Part shown: piece by piece, positions 38,501 to 49,943 of the stretch
How positions within the stretch are numbered: the first letter of the stretch is position 1
How the letters are laid out: every line of letters begins with the position of its first letter
DNA from: Cystobasidium ongulense
Taxonomy: Eukaryota > Basidiomycota > Cystobasidiomycetes > Cystobasidiales > Cystobasidiaceae
Assembly: GCA_022835595.1 (NCBI GenBank)
Contig: BQUP01000010.1
Coordinates: 326,236 to 390,235 of the forward strand
DNA length: 64,000 nucleotides
Reading direction: 5' to 3'
Position numbers and translations under genes: made by a program
The notes under the pieces: generated by a model
The model's database searches: none
What the model saw: only the letters and a program-made list of their open reading frames with translations
What the model was told of the DNA's origin: nothing

Positions 38501-38706
38501 ACCTCGTCTATGAGGCGTTGAAGGTCGTATAATGATCGTCGTTGTGGAGTATTAGGATCTTGAGTCCTGCCTCGAGCGGGCTGCTTGGGATTAGTTTGGT
38601 CGATCCATCCATCAGTTAGGAGGTCCTCAAGGTCAGTTCAGTATTCGACACGAATGGACGAATACTTCCAAGTGGAATGGCTTACACGAGGTGTTGCAGG
38701 GTCCAT
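35522..38706 (-). CDS. Unrecognised coiled-coil protein with one C-terminal transmembrane segment
   Basis: I do not recognise this family. 927 aa from seven exons (minus strand): 38686-38706, 38329-38625, 36936-38255, 36826-36853, 36262-36767, 35929-36196, 35522-35865. N-terminal 150 aa are acidic with LYDLQRLIDEVFDGFAQ and the compact helical-looking CVTLLDESEMATLKAFTEQ. Residues 150-420 are disordered, rich in Ser, Pro and Arg, with several SP/TP sites. A long coiled coil covers about 430-700 (LQQELSRKNQILESQRS; LEVELIEAKDAIEALEEQ; ETIDRLRLDLDELR). Near the C-terminus, one hydrophobic segment (about 855-877, SGSLLAYTLIVFLSGLLTG) is followed by about 50 residues ending ENAWFLLERCVLE. This layout suits a membrane-anchored tether, golgin-like or KASH-like (inference only). 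The first exon holds 7 codons; the second-exon acceptor (TTGAG|GAC) is the least certain. Confidence 0.75.
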
Positions 38707-39220
38707 GTCGCTATATCACCATGTCCTTTGCAGGTCGTTCAGGTGTGGATGCTCTTGAGCGGTGCAAAGTCGCTATGGTAGATGGTAGATGAGAAACAGA
38801 TGGACGCAGCCGCCAGCCAGCAGAAACAAAAGGCCCGGTGATGGCTGTTTGATTGTGTTCACGTCATTGACCAGAGTGTCCCATGAGCAGTGTTTGAGTC
38901 GAGTGTGATGTACGCGACTGGGTGGTGGTGCAGAGGTGTGGTTGTGTTGTCTCGAGCAGAGAGGCGCCTTGTACATGGACGACGACGAGGCTGTAGCAGG
39001 TGGCGAATACTGCAAGAACGCAGGCGTGAGTGGCCAGCGAGGCAAGACTATCCACGCAGCAGGTATACATTCCATCTCACTCCACCCCGACAGCTTCAAT
39101 GCCCGACTCGCACTGGATTGCTGCATTGGATGCGCTCGATCACGTCCATGCACCAGCGAGGATGAGCAATGCCGGTGCATGGATGGCTCTCTCGCTCTCT
39201 CCATCCTACTCCACACCTCC
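38707..39220. promoter_or_regulatory. Divergent promoter between the coiled-coil gene and OST3
   Basis: 514 bp between start codons. The plus-strand reading frame that extends upstream of the OST3 ATG (38936-39220) lacks any signal-peptide or family feature and is taken as leader/promoter. No repeat seen. Confidence 0.45.
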
Positions 39221-40599
39221 ATGAAGCTCAACATCGCGCTGCTGGCCTGCAGTGCCGTCTCGCTGTGCAGCTCGCTCGTGTCCGGGCAAGAGCTGTCGAG
39301 CCGCCTGTCCAAGTTCCACAGTCTCGCATCCAAGAACAGCGGCATCGTGCCTCTGACGAGCAGCTTGTACGACGAGCTCATACAAGACTCACCATCAAGC
39401 CCGCGAGAATATAGCGTCTCAATCATACTCACTGCTTTGAATCCTAAGTTCGGCTGTCAGCCATGCGTTGCATTCGACAAAGAGCACAAGGAAGCAGCAA
39501 GGCAATGGTGGACAAAGTCTGAGAATAAGAAGAGCAAAGAGAACCAGATGAGACATGTGTTCGCTGTACTTGACTTTGAAAAAGGTCAGGATATATTCAA
39601 GAGGGTGGGTAGTTCCCGTTCTTTCCATACCCCCATTCCCCGGCCTCTCTGACGCGCTCACCTTGCTGCGGTCATATCATATCATACAGCTTGGACTGAA
39701 TACTGCTCCTCTAGGACAGCTGTTCCTCCCCAATCAAGCTCAGCCTCTTCAATACGACTTTAACAAGTTGTGCGTCTTTCTATCCTTTGCGTGGCTTTGT
39801 CCGGCTTAGCTAATTGTCCATCTCGCACATAGCGGCCTACTCGGAGAGCCATTCACATCCTTCCTCTCCACACATACAGGACTGCCCATCACCTTTACTC
39901 GTCCAGTCGATTATAGCAGAGTCGCAAGCATAGTCTCTGTACTCGCAGCCATCCTTACCGCGTCCGTTTTCTTCTGGAGATACGTAAAGATCTTCGTATT
40001 CAGTCGATGGTTATGGGCTGTCGCTACACTTGTGCGCACATCCTACGTAATCCAGGTACTCGAGATCAACTAACCTTTTCATCTTGATTCCCAGCTCTTC
40101 ATCCTACCCAACATCTCAGGGTATATGTGGGTTCAGATCCGTAAACCACCTCCAATGCAAGTCAACAAGGAAGGTGGCATCTCTTATATCGCAAGTGGTT
40201 TCTCAAATCAATATGGAGTAGAAACTCAGATACTTAGTGTTGTCTGTAAGCTTTTCTTCCTCTGTCTCCATCTCCTAGCGCACTCCGCGACTTTATACTG
40301 ATCTCCTACCTCTTCCTTGTGAATAATATCGGTTACAGACGGAATACTCGCTTTCTCAGCTTATACACTAGCTGTTACCGTACCCCGAATGAGTCACGAT
40401 AAACTTAGACAGCGTGTAGCTGCTTACCTGTGGCTAGGCGTAATGATCTTCATGGCCAGTGCTCTTGTTGCAATCTTCCACGTCAAGAATCCAGGCTATC
40501 CTTTCAAGCTGTAAGTCTAGTTCTGGCACCTGGCTGTGCGGTTCGCTCCGCCTTGGATGCCTGTTACTGACCTATGTCGCCCTTTACAGCTTATTCTGA
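39221..40599 (+). CDS. OST3: Oligosaccharyltransferase subunit OST3/OST6 (TUSC3/MAGT1 family)
   Basis: Oxidoreductase subunit of the ER oligosaccharyltransferase that holds substrate cysteines during N-glycosylation. 331 aa from exons 39221-39604, 39690-39769, 39833-40031, 40095-40245, 40339-40510 and 40590-40599. Features: cleavable signal peptide (residues 1-22, KLNIALLACSAVSLCSSLVS|GQ); thioredoxin-like luminal domain with the redox CxxC in FGCQPCVAF (about 78-81) and GQLFLPNQAQPL; then four membrane helices (VSVLAAILTASVFFW; LFILPNISGYMW; LAFSAYTLAVTV; MIFMASALVAIF). It ends NPGYPFKLLF. The last exon encodes only the final three residues, which is supported by the conserved C-terminus. 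ATG 39221 is preferred over upstream in-frame codons because it starts the signal peptide. Confidence 0.94.
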
Positions 40600-40827
40600 G
40601 TAGAACTTCGGATCATTTGAGCACATGTAGCAGATTAGAGTAGGAGATAGATACGCAAGCAAAAAGAACCCAAAATCTTGAAGCCATTATATCATGATTT
40701 TTGATCCTTTTCGCCGTGTGAACACGGTCTCATTGTTCTTACAACAGACATATATTGCTACAGCTATTCTAACACGCTTCGGGCAAAGCCCCGGTGGTTA
40801 TGCAAGAATGAAGGTATAGGCAGGCCT

Positions 40828-41824
40828 CTACATATCCTCATCTTCTTCCTCCCTTTCAGATCTAAATCTAGGATTTTCTCTAGCGGAATCATCAAAAGTA
40901 GTCCCAATTACATGATCACCCATAGGGACAGCTCTAAATTGTTCATTTCCATTGAGATTTTCATGATCTTCAAAGTAGACACCACGTTGTGTACGTTCAC
41001 GTTCTTCTTCCATCTGTATTTGCATTTCTCTCGCTTTCATATGTCCCCATCCCCCTCTACCACTATCAAAATCTTCTCTATACTCATCTCTGACTTGTCC
41101 TCCTGATTTACCTCTTCCATACTGTCTACCATCTTTATATCCTGGATCTAAATCCGCTCGTATCACTCTTTCATCTAGCTTTGTTTGTGAAATGTACCGC
41201 AAGGCAGCTAGAGAGTCAGCATGTGAATAGAACCTATCATACAGATAAAAGAAGAAGTGCGTTAGCAGACAATCTTGTTTTCAAGCTCCAACCGTCATTA
41301 TAGGGTGAAAGTGCAATTATTCGACTCACTCAACAAAGCAGAATCCGCAAGGAGTCTTTCCATTCCTATCTAGACCCATGATAACTCGTTTGACACTCCC
41401 ACATTTCGAGAAAAGTTCTACAATCTGTTCCTCTGTTCAATTAGACGGAAAAGGAAGGGTTGTAAGCTGTCTTGTGCCATTACATTCGCAATTCTCCTAT
41501 ATGAACGAAACGAGCGACCTGGACATACCAGATGTAAAGTAGGCCAGATTACCGATATAGAGAGTGTTTGATCTGTTAAGCTGTCGTTACACATGTATGG
41601 AATCAGCTTAGGCCGACGCTTGGACGGGCTACCAGCTTTCTTTGCTGGCTGGTATTGCCCACCTCTGCAATGCGCTCTCCCTCAGACTGTGGATTCCGCG
41701 AGTCTCTATACGCAGATGGCTTGTCCAGTGGTGTACATACGTGGGCCTGTGTGTAGTCAAGCTCGAGTCAGCTGCTGTCGCTGTGCAGTCACTGCGCAGT
41801 GCATGTCTGAACCGCTCTCACCAT
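40828..41824 (-). CDS. CBC2: Nuclear cap-binding protein subunit 2 (CBP20)
   Basis: RRM subunit of the nuclear cap-binding complex, which binds the m7G cap with CBP80. 215 aa from exons (minus strand): 41822-41824, 41663-41746, 41529-41580, 41330-41432, 40828-41233. The N-terminus has LDKPSAYRD, the RRM has RNP2 TLYIGNL and RNP1-like [11 protein letters not shown], plus [12 protein letters not shown]. The cap-stacking tyrosines are expected in AYRD and in LYIGN (from known structures). The C-terminal cap-binding tail is [20 protein letters not shown], followed by about 60 extra acidic residues absent from the 156-aa human protein. The first exon appears to hold just the ATG: the codon at 41824-41822 is followed at once by GTGAGA, and the next exon then starts in frame ([11 protein letters not shown]). 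Confidence 0.93.
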
Positions 41825-42127
41825 GATGATCGCACTCTCCAGCTAACGCCAGACCAGCCCTCGTACGCCTGCTTGTGCGTTGAGAGGTGAGCAAGGAAGA
41901 GACCGACGTGGGTTCTGCAGTGAGAGGCGAGATGGAGTGGATGTGTTGTGGCAGTCACAACGAAATCAAGCGAGGTCAACTGAGGCATCACTCTCCAAAG
42001 CACCAACTCGATCAGGCTTAAGACCTGCAATATTCCACAATATATATCTCAAGCACATCAAGTACATCCCCTCTGATATCTGATACGATATCTGCTACAA
42101 TTCACGCACCGAACTGGGCTATCCAGA
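41825..42127. promoter_or_regulatory. Divergent promoter between CBC2 and the SRPBCC gene
   Basis: 303 bp shared by two divergently transcribed genes. No TATA box or repeat is clear. Confidence 0.5.
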
Positions 42128-42809
42128 ATGGCAAATCAGCAAATGTACGCCACGCTGCGAGCTTATGTTTCAAACCAAACCCAGACAAGCTTCTCGCAAA
42201 TCCACAGCCTGACACGAGTGATGGTATACTAACTTCATTTAATCACTCACTTAATGTGATGTACTTGATTATAGTCTAGCTACACCCGGTATAACAGTGG
42301 AACGAGGTGTTTTCACTTTTTACGGATCTGCTGAAATCAATGCACAACCTGAACAAGTATGGCGAGTAATATCAAACTTCCAGACATACCCAGAATGGAA
42401 TGAATATACTCCTTCTATAACTCAAACAGATGGAAATGAGCTCAGTTCAACACCTCGAGCGCAGGAGTGGTATACCTTACATTATAAACTAGACATTAAC
42501 GAGAGTGCCAAAGCTATGAAGATGAAGTTGGTGAACTTCGATATAGAAAACAAGTCACTATGCTGGCAAGGTCACTTTATGCCTACTTTCTTATTACGAG
42601 CTGAAAAAGTTCAGAAGGTCACAAAGATAGAAGACCGAGATGGGAAAGGTACTCGAACAAAGTATGAAATCTGGGAAACACAGGCTGGTCCAATGGCTCA
42701 TATCGTCAAGCTCACAATGCAATCCAGATTACAGAAGATGAATCAAGGTATTGCAGAGAATCTGAAAGCCTTCTTAGAAAGAGGCCGCAATCAGCCAGCT
42801 GCACTGTAA
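42128..42809 (+). CDS. Small SRPBCC/START-like (polyketide cyclase-fold) protein
   Basis: 183 aa from exons 42128-42144 and 42275-42809. The pattern GSAEINAQPEQVWRVISNFQ followed by YPEWNEYTPSI is the typical start of the SRPBCC (START/Bet v 1) fold that forms a ligand cavity; later parts are KLVNFDIENKSLCWQGHF, YEIWETQAG and a C-terminal helix QGIAENLKAFLER. Fungi have such small proteins of unknown ligand. No signal peptide or membrane helix. The first exon gives only MANQQ plus part of a codon; an intron of 130 nt is longer than most here. Substrate or lipid ligand cannot be inferred. Confidence 0.82.
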
Positions 42810-43568
42810 TCCATCATCAGGAATGTGTTTGCGGGCAGGAAGGGTCGTTAATGCATACAAGTCATCATCAAAGAGGATCGCCAAATATCGAAGAGCGAAC
42901 CTCGGCAGCACTCGCATAGCATCTCGCACAGAACGTGCATTCAATAGTATATTTCCTTTGAGAGGACAGCTTGTCTCGCCGTTTTGGCTAAAAAGGGGCA
43001 GCGTCAATGCATATTATTGGAAAAAGAAAAACATGGACGAAAAAAGAAAACGACAACACGTGAGACCAGATAGCAGCATTTGAGACAGCAATATAACAGG
43101 AAGAAAAGGTATTGAAGAGAGAGGTAAGGGTTGACAGATTATGTCTAGTATATTTCACCATTTGCAGCTAAATGAAAGGATGTAAAAAAGGAAAGTGATT
43201 GCAGGGTCCGTCCCGAAAGAAAATCGTAAACGAAACACGGATGTATTTTATTTCCATAAGAGGCCCGAAATGCATTTGTGGGAGAAAAGGAAAGTGAAAA
43301 CGACCATATGTAGCGTAACGGGCGAGATGTTTTGTCTGTATAGGTTTTTTTTTTCTTCAAATTTATGCATGTAAAAGTGGAGCGTATTGCGTTGCTGTGC
43401 AGATGTCTTATTATGATATGTCTTGTGATCTTGTGTGACGAACAGATGCGCGCTGCGCTATCGGGGCCGTTGGTACTTGGAAAGATGTTTGAAAAGCTTG
43501 TGCATGATTCTTCTCGCCTTGGAATTTTTGCGAGTCTCGACGATGTGGAGATGAAAAGTCCTGCCTTT
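42810..43568. other. Convergent 3' flanks of the SRPBCC and TEA genes
   Basis: 759 bp without recognisable genes; a T9 run lies at 43346-43354. Probably 3' UTR sequence on both sides. Confidence 0.45.
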
Positions 43569-45691
43569 CTAGACAGTACTCGCAGTATGTGATTCATTGT
43601 CATATAGAGCAGGACCAAGCATTCCATGACTGTTTCCATCATCTTCCTGTTGTGATAAAGAATGTTGTGCCCCTCCGAACGTTCCAAAATAAAAGGAAGG
43701 GTAGGGCATAGAAGCTTGATTCATTTGATCATAACCAGCGTCTGAACTAGCAGTAAGAGGAGGTCCAGCGCAATTTAAAGTATTGCTGAGCATTTGATTT
43801 CCAGCTGCCATAGCTTGTTGTAGAGCGAGTTGGGGATATCCACCCGCTCCAAGTGTTGTGAAATTGGGTATCATGACGTCCGTTTTAAGACATGGTAATT
43901 GAGCCATATGGAACCCAGCTTGTAAAAGAGCAGCAGGGAATCCTTCAATATCATCCATACTCTCAGTAACGAGGTTCATGACTGCATAATACGCACAACA
44001 AAAGAAGGACACATTAGCATTGATAAATCATCCGAACTGAAAGACAAAAGCTGAAAAAAAGTAATGAACACTTACATTCCTGATCATTACGTTTTAAATT
44101 CTTCAAAACTTGAATATGACTAGATACCTGTTTCCTAGAGCGTACTTTAAAAGTTTTTCTTCTGATATAATCGGCAATGAGTTCATTACGACCACAAGGT
44201 TTACCATTAATCATAACTTTTCTTCTTCCGAGTTTAGGAATGACTCGTAGAGCTGTCAAGGGTAAAAGTCAGTATCTGTATTTGCATACAAAACCCTCAG
44301 TGATGATAATTGTGTAATGGATGCTCACCTTCCATAAAAGCAGCTTCTACATCATCAGGCCAAATTTCAGTCTTACTACTTCCTTTGGCACTACCGCCAT
44401 TACTACTACTACTATTAGAAGTGGGGGTACTTCTCTTTTCCGGACTAGCAGTAGCAGATCTCTTACTAGGAGAAGCAATAGCTGATCCATGATAACCATT
44501 TACATCGTTATTACTACCTAACACAGGAATATTATCACTACTACCACCCATTTGATTATCAGAAGAAGGAAATAATAAATGATTATTATTCTTGCCACCT
44601 TGCTCAGATTCTTCACGTCGTCTCTTTGCACTAGCTTGAAGTTGCAATTCAGCTCTTGCGTCTTCCAAATGAGGGTTTGAAGTATTGCTACTAAGAGATA
44701 AGGCAGCAGTAGCGGATACAGGAGTTTGAGGAGTACTGGGTCTAATCGTATTTCCATACTGAATCTGTTGCTGAGGTGAGGCACCAACTCCAATCAGAGT
44801 AATAGCAGCAGACGCCGAAGTAGGCGATGGCATAGGTGATGGAGCGCGGCCGTCTAGATTGATTGATAGCGAAGGAGTAGGCTGAAGATGCGGGTAGGAT
44901 GCCTTTGTAGGACTAGCAAGTAGCAAGCCAGGGTTTACATGAGCTGGATTGAGGCCCATAGGAGCCGGGATAGGCTGTGCCTGAGCTGGACTTTCGGGTC
45001 GGCTAGCGAGATTGTAAGGGAAGGTAATGGGAGGGGCACCATAGCTCGATGCATACGAGGCAAGGGAAGAACCATAGCTTGCGCTGGTGCTGAGCGAGCT
45101 CAATGAAGAGGATGACAAGCTGTTTGTCATTGAACAAGACGAGCCAGGTCGTGCTGGGGATAGAGGCTGAGCAGCAGCGGCCGATAAGAACTGATCATAG
45201 TCAAGAGTTTCATTCTTCATCTGCGGCATAGCACTTGCGGTATTGATGGAGAGGTTTGCAGATTGCTGTTGAGCCGATAGATCCAGCATACCGACAGGAG
45301 ATGGAGGAGGTGCATTTACAGCGACTGGAGAGATGGGAGGAGCGTTCAAGTTAAGCTGAGAGACGGGAGCGAAGTCGAGTGCGATGCCCATGCCCATGCC
45401 GATGGGTGAAGGAGGCAGAGTGGCTGATGGTTCAGTAGGCGAGGACTTCTTCGCGTCGTCGTGTCGGAGAGCTGATAACGGCGTGCTAGGCAGCTGAAGA
45501 CCAGGTTTAGGAGAGGTGTATACGAATTCACGAAAAGCATCGGCTGCGGCTGCGTCGTCTGCTGCTGTCGCTGCGGCAGTCGCCGAGAGGGAGGGGCCAG
45601 GGGAGGTGCAGCTCGCGTCGGAAGCGTAGGCTGCGTCGTCCATTGTGAGGCGCGATTCGAGAACGTCGAGGTGGTGGGCTATTTGGTCCAT
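43569..45691 (-). CDS. TEA/ATTS-domain transcription factor
   Basis: DNA-binding regulator of the TEF-1/Tec1/AbaA class. 650 aa from exons (minus strand) 44329-45691, 44076-44252 and 43569-43981. Residues 1-440 are disordered, rich in Ala, Ser, Pro and Asn, with SP/TP sites typical of MAPK targets. The TEA domain (about 442-515) starts EIWPDDVEAAFMEGE and continues ALRVIPKLGRRKVMINGKPC, GRNELIADYIRRKT and the recognition helix RKQVSSHIQVLKNLKR; an intron splits it after MEG/A. A tail of about 135 aa follows, Gln/Ser/Gly-rich. ATG 45691 is chosen for its strong context (CAACCATGGAC); upstream in-frame codons are non-ATG. In fungi such factors control filamentous growth or conidiation; the role here is unknown. 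Confidence 0.93.
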
Positions 45692-46702
45692 GGTTGGCGA
45701 GAGTGCGGTCGTGACTGCGTATGGTAGAGATGGGGCGTGCCTGGCTGTCGACCTGTACAGCGAAGTGATGTGGGCAGAGTGAATGGAGGAAACGAGTGTG
45801 GGACGGCGCAGATGCACCTACTGGAGGGAAGTCTATGTGAATGGAGTGGGTGAGAGCAGTGGGAATGGCTGTCACTCAGCAATGCAGCCCTGAACGAGGT
45901 CTTCTTCGAGCCCGGCAGAGTGGGTGGGGCTAAAGAAAGGCAAGAGCCGGGGCTCACCTGGGAGCGGAAGCAAACCAGCGAGTGGTCGGTCCACTGTGGG
46001 AGTGTCCTCCTTTGAGGCGAAGGGAGGGAATGTAGGACCCAAGGTCGGGTCGGTCGGCCGGTGTCGGGGCCTGGAGGTCCTACTCGAGCCTGACCACCTC
46101 GGCAGGGTTAGAATAGATTAGAAGAATGCTCAGTCTCTGCGAGCGACGGGCGAGTGCGAGGATGGACTGGATGAGAGGGCTTCTTCCTCTCCCTCTCCAT
46201 CTCCTTCGCCATCATCCACCACCCTCAGCGACCTGATCGATCCCAGGAGTCGAAGAATGGCACACGCACTCGAGGGCGCGTCATCTCTTCGTGTCGCCCT
46301 CTCTTCCCATGTCGATGCATTCATTCTTCGCGTCCACTCACGCCGACCCATTCTTCGGTCCTGCCTTCGACCTGGCTTGCATTTCCCGACTGGCTGCGAG
46401 ATGCACGCAGTAGACCGCATCGCACACTCGCATGAACACAGGTCATGGTGTGCTCGTCAGGTGGACACTCTCTATGCAAAGATACTCGCGCCCTTCTTGC
46501 AGCTTGGACCGCATCCATCGACATGTTCATTGGCGAGAAGAAGAGCGCTTTCCTCAGTGCAGAGCCAGATAGCCCAAAGCCAAGCAAGGTCGACAATCGC
46601 CACAAAGCTTTGTCAATCATGGCAGGTAGGAAAGCAAAGGTCATCTGTTTATTCTTGCAATGCGACCCTCACAAACAAGGTAAGCATCCATCTAACCTTC
46701 AT
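45692..46702. promoter_or_regulatory. Upstream region of the TEA gene and 3' flank of the monooxygenase
   Basis: About 1 kb without a recognisable gene. The part next to the TEA ATG is probably a long leader, common for developmental regulators (inference). Reading frames on both strands in 46130-46730 show no family similarity. Confidence 0.4.
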
Positions 46703-49603
46703 CTACTTTCTCATAGTAAAGATATAAAAAGCAATACCCAAAACACCAATAGATCCATATTTCATAATTGTAGTAAAGGTTTCCATTTGCTTAACGTCTG
46801 ATACTCTTTCCATTCCTCCCATTTGAAGGTAGTGTGAAAAGTTAGGTTTGAGGGTTAACCACCAAAAGTAACTAAATGTGCCAGGCCACTAATTCATATT
46901 CGGAAATTTCACCCAAATTCCAAAAAGTCAGTCACTTTCAATTGAATTTAGTAGTAATGTGATGGAAAAAAAATTGGGCACTCACCATAGCAATAACTTT
47001 ACCATTATTCATACGATAATAACTCTGACAACCACCTTGCCAGACCGTATTATCTAATTTCTTATGCAACCATTTATTATAATCTTCTTCTGCTGATTTC
47101 TTCAATTGAAAGGCTTGAACGTTATATTCTTGCATTGCTTTGATCATTTCTACTATGTAATGAACTTGACATTCGATTGAAGCGATTGCCGAAGTATGTC
47201 CTGTTGCAACGTTAGGTCCTAGCAACATGTAAAAGTTGGGATAGTTGCAGACGGTCCTGAAAAAAAGTTGGTTGATACCAAGCGTCAGCATGATTGTTCT
47301 CCTTCTACTCAGTTGTTAATCCTCGCCAACTCACGTCCCAAGATACGCCTGAGGTCCATCTTGCGCCTTCCACTGCTCCGACAAGCATCTCCCATGACTG
47401 TCGTACACTTCAATACCAAGACCGCGCTCAGACTGAAACAAAGGAAACTGTCAATTAGCTCACGTAGTACAATGTATAAATGCATAGCAAGTAGTTGGGA
47501 CACACCACATCGAATCCAGTACCAAGAATAAGAACATCTATATCATGTTGATCCCCGCTCTTGCATTTGATGCCGTTCTCGGTGATGGTGTCAATAGGGT
47601 CATAAATAAGCTCGACATTGTCGTTATTCAGGGCCTTCAAGTAACCAGGATCGACAATCTATTTAAAAAAGGAAGAACATGATCACTTAGTTCATACATT
47701 CCCTCATCTTCGGGGAGTAGCTAAGGGGACAATTTGCGACATACCACACGTTTACATCCAAAAGCTGAAAGGGAATAAAAGCAAGCCCATTTCGTAAGCG
47801 ATTGTATCCAACCACACTAATCGTCTCTCAGTGAAAAAAAGTCCTAACTTACGATATTTAGGAATTAAGAAGTCGTGGTATTTCTTAGGTGCTGTATCTT
47901 TGATGTACTTGATGGAAGTCTGCACGGAACGAGAGATCAGCTCTCCGATTCAGGTTCACTGAATTGTCGGCCTTGAGACAGCCCAGGAGTGACTCACCTT
48001 CTCCACAAGCTTGCGAAGACCTGCACACAAGGTAGGAGATCAGCTATCGGACTTTTACCTCACTAAAGGATCTGATCTTACGGAAATTGCTCAATATCCA
48101 AATAAGCCATCTCGAATCAAGCTGTACACAATAAGAAGCGATATTTAGCTAGTTTTCATCCAAAAGTATAAAACCTCAATAGAATCCTCACCAAGAAGAC
48201 CAAGAATGCCCGAACGAGTAATTGAGTAAATGGAATATGAGCATAAACCCATTTCTTGGCATCTGAAGTCTTGGAATCAAACTTTGATGCATCGAAGATA
48301 TGCGTGTCAGCATTACAGTTGCAGAGGAGCGTTCAGAAGATTGTTATTTCTCACTCTGGGGCTGAACCACGATGGCGTCCGCGACTGGCAAGACAGGGAC
48401 AGTCATCATTAGTTTCCAAGTTGCTACATATCTCTTGACTTGGAAGCTTACAAAGTTGACAATTTGGATCGAAGGATCTTTTGCTAGCTCTGGGATGAAT
48501 TGTGCTGAAAAAGGAGGGGAAAATGTCTAGTTCAGCATACTTTGTTATAATTCGACATCGAAATCTCCTTAAAAAGACCTAAAGTGCACATACCTGCCGA
48601 GCATCCATTACCAATAACACCAACTCTCTTGCCCTTCAAATCGACCGAATGATTCCATCTAGCAGAATGGAATTTCTCCCCTTTGAAAAGATCTAATCCA
48701 TTCAAACCAGGAGGTTTATCTAATGGCGTACTAAAACCTCCAATAGCACTAATTAACACATCAGCTTCAACTTCAAATTTCTGCTTTGAATCACGAGTAT
48801 CTTCGAATTGTATATTATAGGTTTTAGTGTCTGGATTCCAATCTGCTCTTTTGAAGGTTGAATTGAAATGGGTAAGATCGTTTAGGTTGTATTTGTCAAA
48901 GAGTGTTTCCCAATCTGAGAGCGACAAAGACGGGGAGTTAGATTAATCACGAGAGAATCATTCGGATGCGTGCAAAGGGATTGTGAAACGTACAAGTCTG
49001 TATTTCTGGCTGACGGGAGAAAGCAGCGGACCAGTTTGGGTTGAGTTCTTGCGACCAAGAGTACCATCTGTAATTTCCAGAGCATAGTCAGCGTCTAGCA
49101 TAGCTATCGGCTTGTTGCTAGCGCTTCGACGCGCGAAGAAACATACTGCGAAGGGATATCGCAGGCGCAACCTGGATACGTCTGAGGATACAACACCAGG
49201 GTTAGAGAAGCTGCTGAAGAACAAGACAAGTCGAATAGCCTTACGTTCACTCTCCAAGTACCTCCAGCTCCACCTTCACGCTCAAAGAGCTGCAGAGCCA
49301 TCCCGTCGAAAGAAGTCGATCAACCAGGTTGTGGCGCGCGGCATCAGTACAGCGTGCGAGAGAAGCGTATAGCATGGAGAGATGAGAGAGAGAGAGCTCA
49401 CGTTGACATCGATGCCTAGCTTGCGCTTCAGTTCGATTGCTTGAATAATACCGGATACTCTGCAGAAATGCCGATGCAGTCGGTTCTCTCAGTCCTGTGT
49501 CTTCTCAAGCGAGGCGGTTTTTGCTCCAAGGCAAGAGCTGCCATCGTTTAACTCACCCAGCGCCAATGATAGCTACGCGGATAGGCTTCCTCTCAGTAGC
49601 CAT
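46703..49603 (-). CDS. Flavin-containing monooxygenase with Baeyer-Villiger fingerprint, 17 exons
   Basis: FAD/NADPH oxygenase; may insert oxygen into ketones. 536 aa. Exons (minus strand): 49557-49603, 49402-49459, 49245-49289, 49147-49181, 48994-49067, 48594-48914, 48452-48504, 48355-48384, 48192-48281, 48082-48121, 47998-48020, 47853-47919, 47745-47764, 47506-47658, 47335-47432, 46986-47256, 46703-46888. Motifs: FAD-binding IIGAGVSG (about 12-19); GGTWRVNTYPGCACDIPS; PNWSAAFSRQPEI; the type I fingerprint FKGEKFHSARW (F-x-G-x3-H-x3-W); NADPH-binding VGVIGNGCSA; GTGFDV; LLGPNVATGHTSAI. A hydrophobic C-terminal segment (YGSIGVLGIAFYIF, then TMRK) suggests a membrane anchor. All 17 exons join without breaking the frame. 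Natural substrate unknown. Confidence 0.92.
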
Positions 49604-49943
49604 GACTGTCGTCCTAATTATCGGTTGAGTGGAAGTACAAGCTTGTCACTCTGGAGACAAGCTGCAGTGTCACCAACGGCGACTTCAAGTACGCGGGACC
49701 GACGACGCCACACCGAAATAGCTCAGAAGAACCAAGTATACAAAGCAAGTCGCACCGATGAAGCGATTTGTGGCAAGTAAGTGCAAAGTGAGACGCCCTA
49801 GCACGGATGCAAGCGTATGCGAGGCAAAGTGAGTGTGACAATGGTAGTCTGAGGCAGCTGTCCGGTTATAAGCGAAATTGGGTTGTGGAAGTTATCTACT
49901 AGATTACCTAGAGGAGCCCGCACGACTGCTAAAGCGATCGCTA
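49604..49943. promoter_or_regulatory. Promoter of the monooxygenase and 3' flank of the NF-X1 gene
   Basis: 340 bp between tandem minus-strand genes. Nothing else recognised. Confidence 0.45.

Noticed and set aside
38936-39220. N-terminal extension of the OST3 frame by 95 codons
   Set aside because: It lacks a proper start context and would bury the signal peptide; the ATG at 39221 begins a typical signal sequence.
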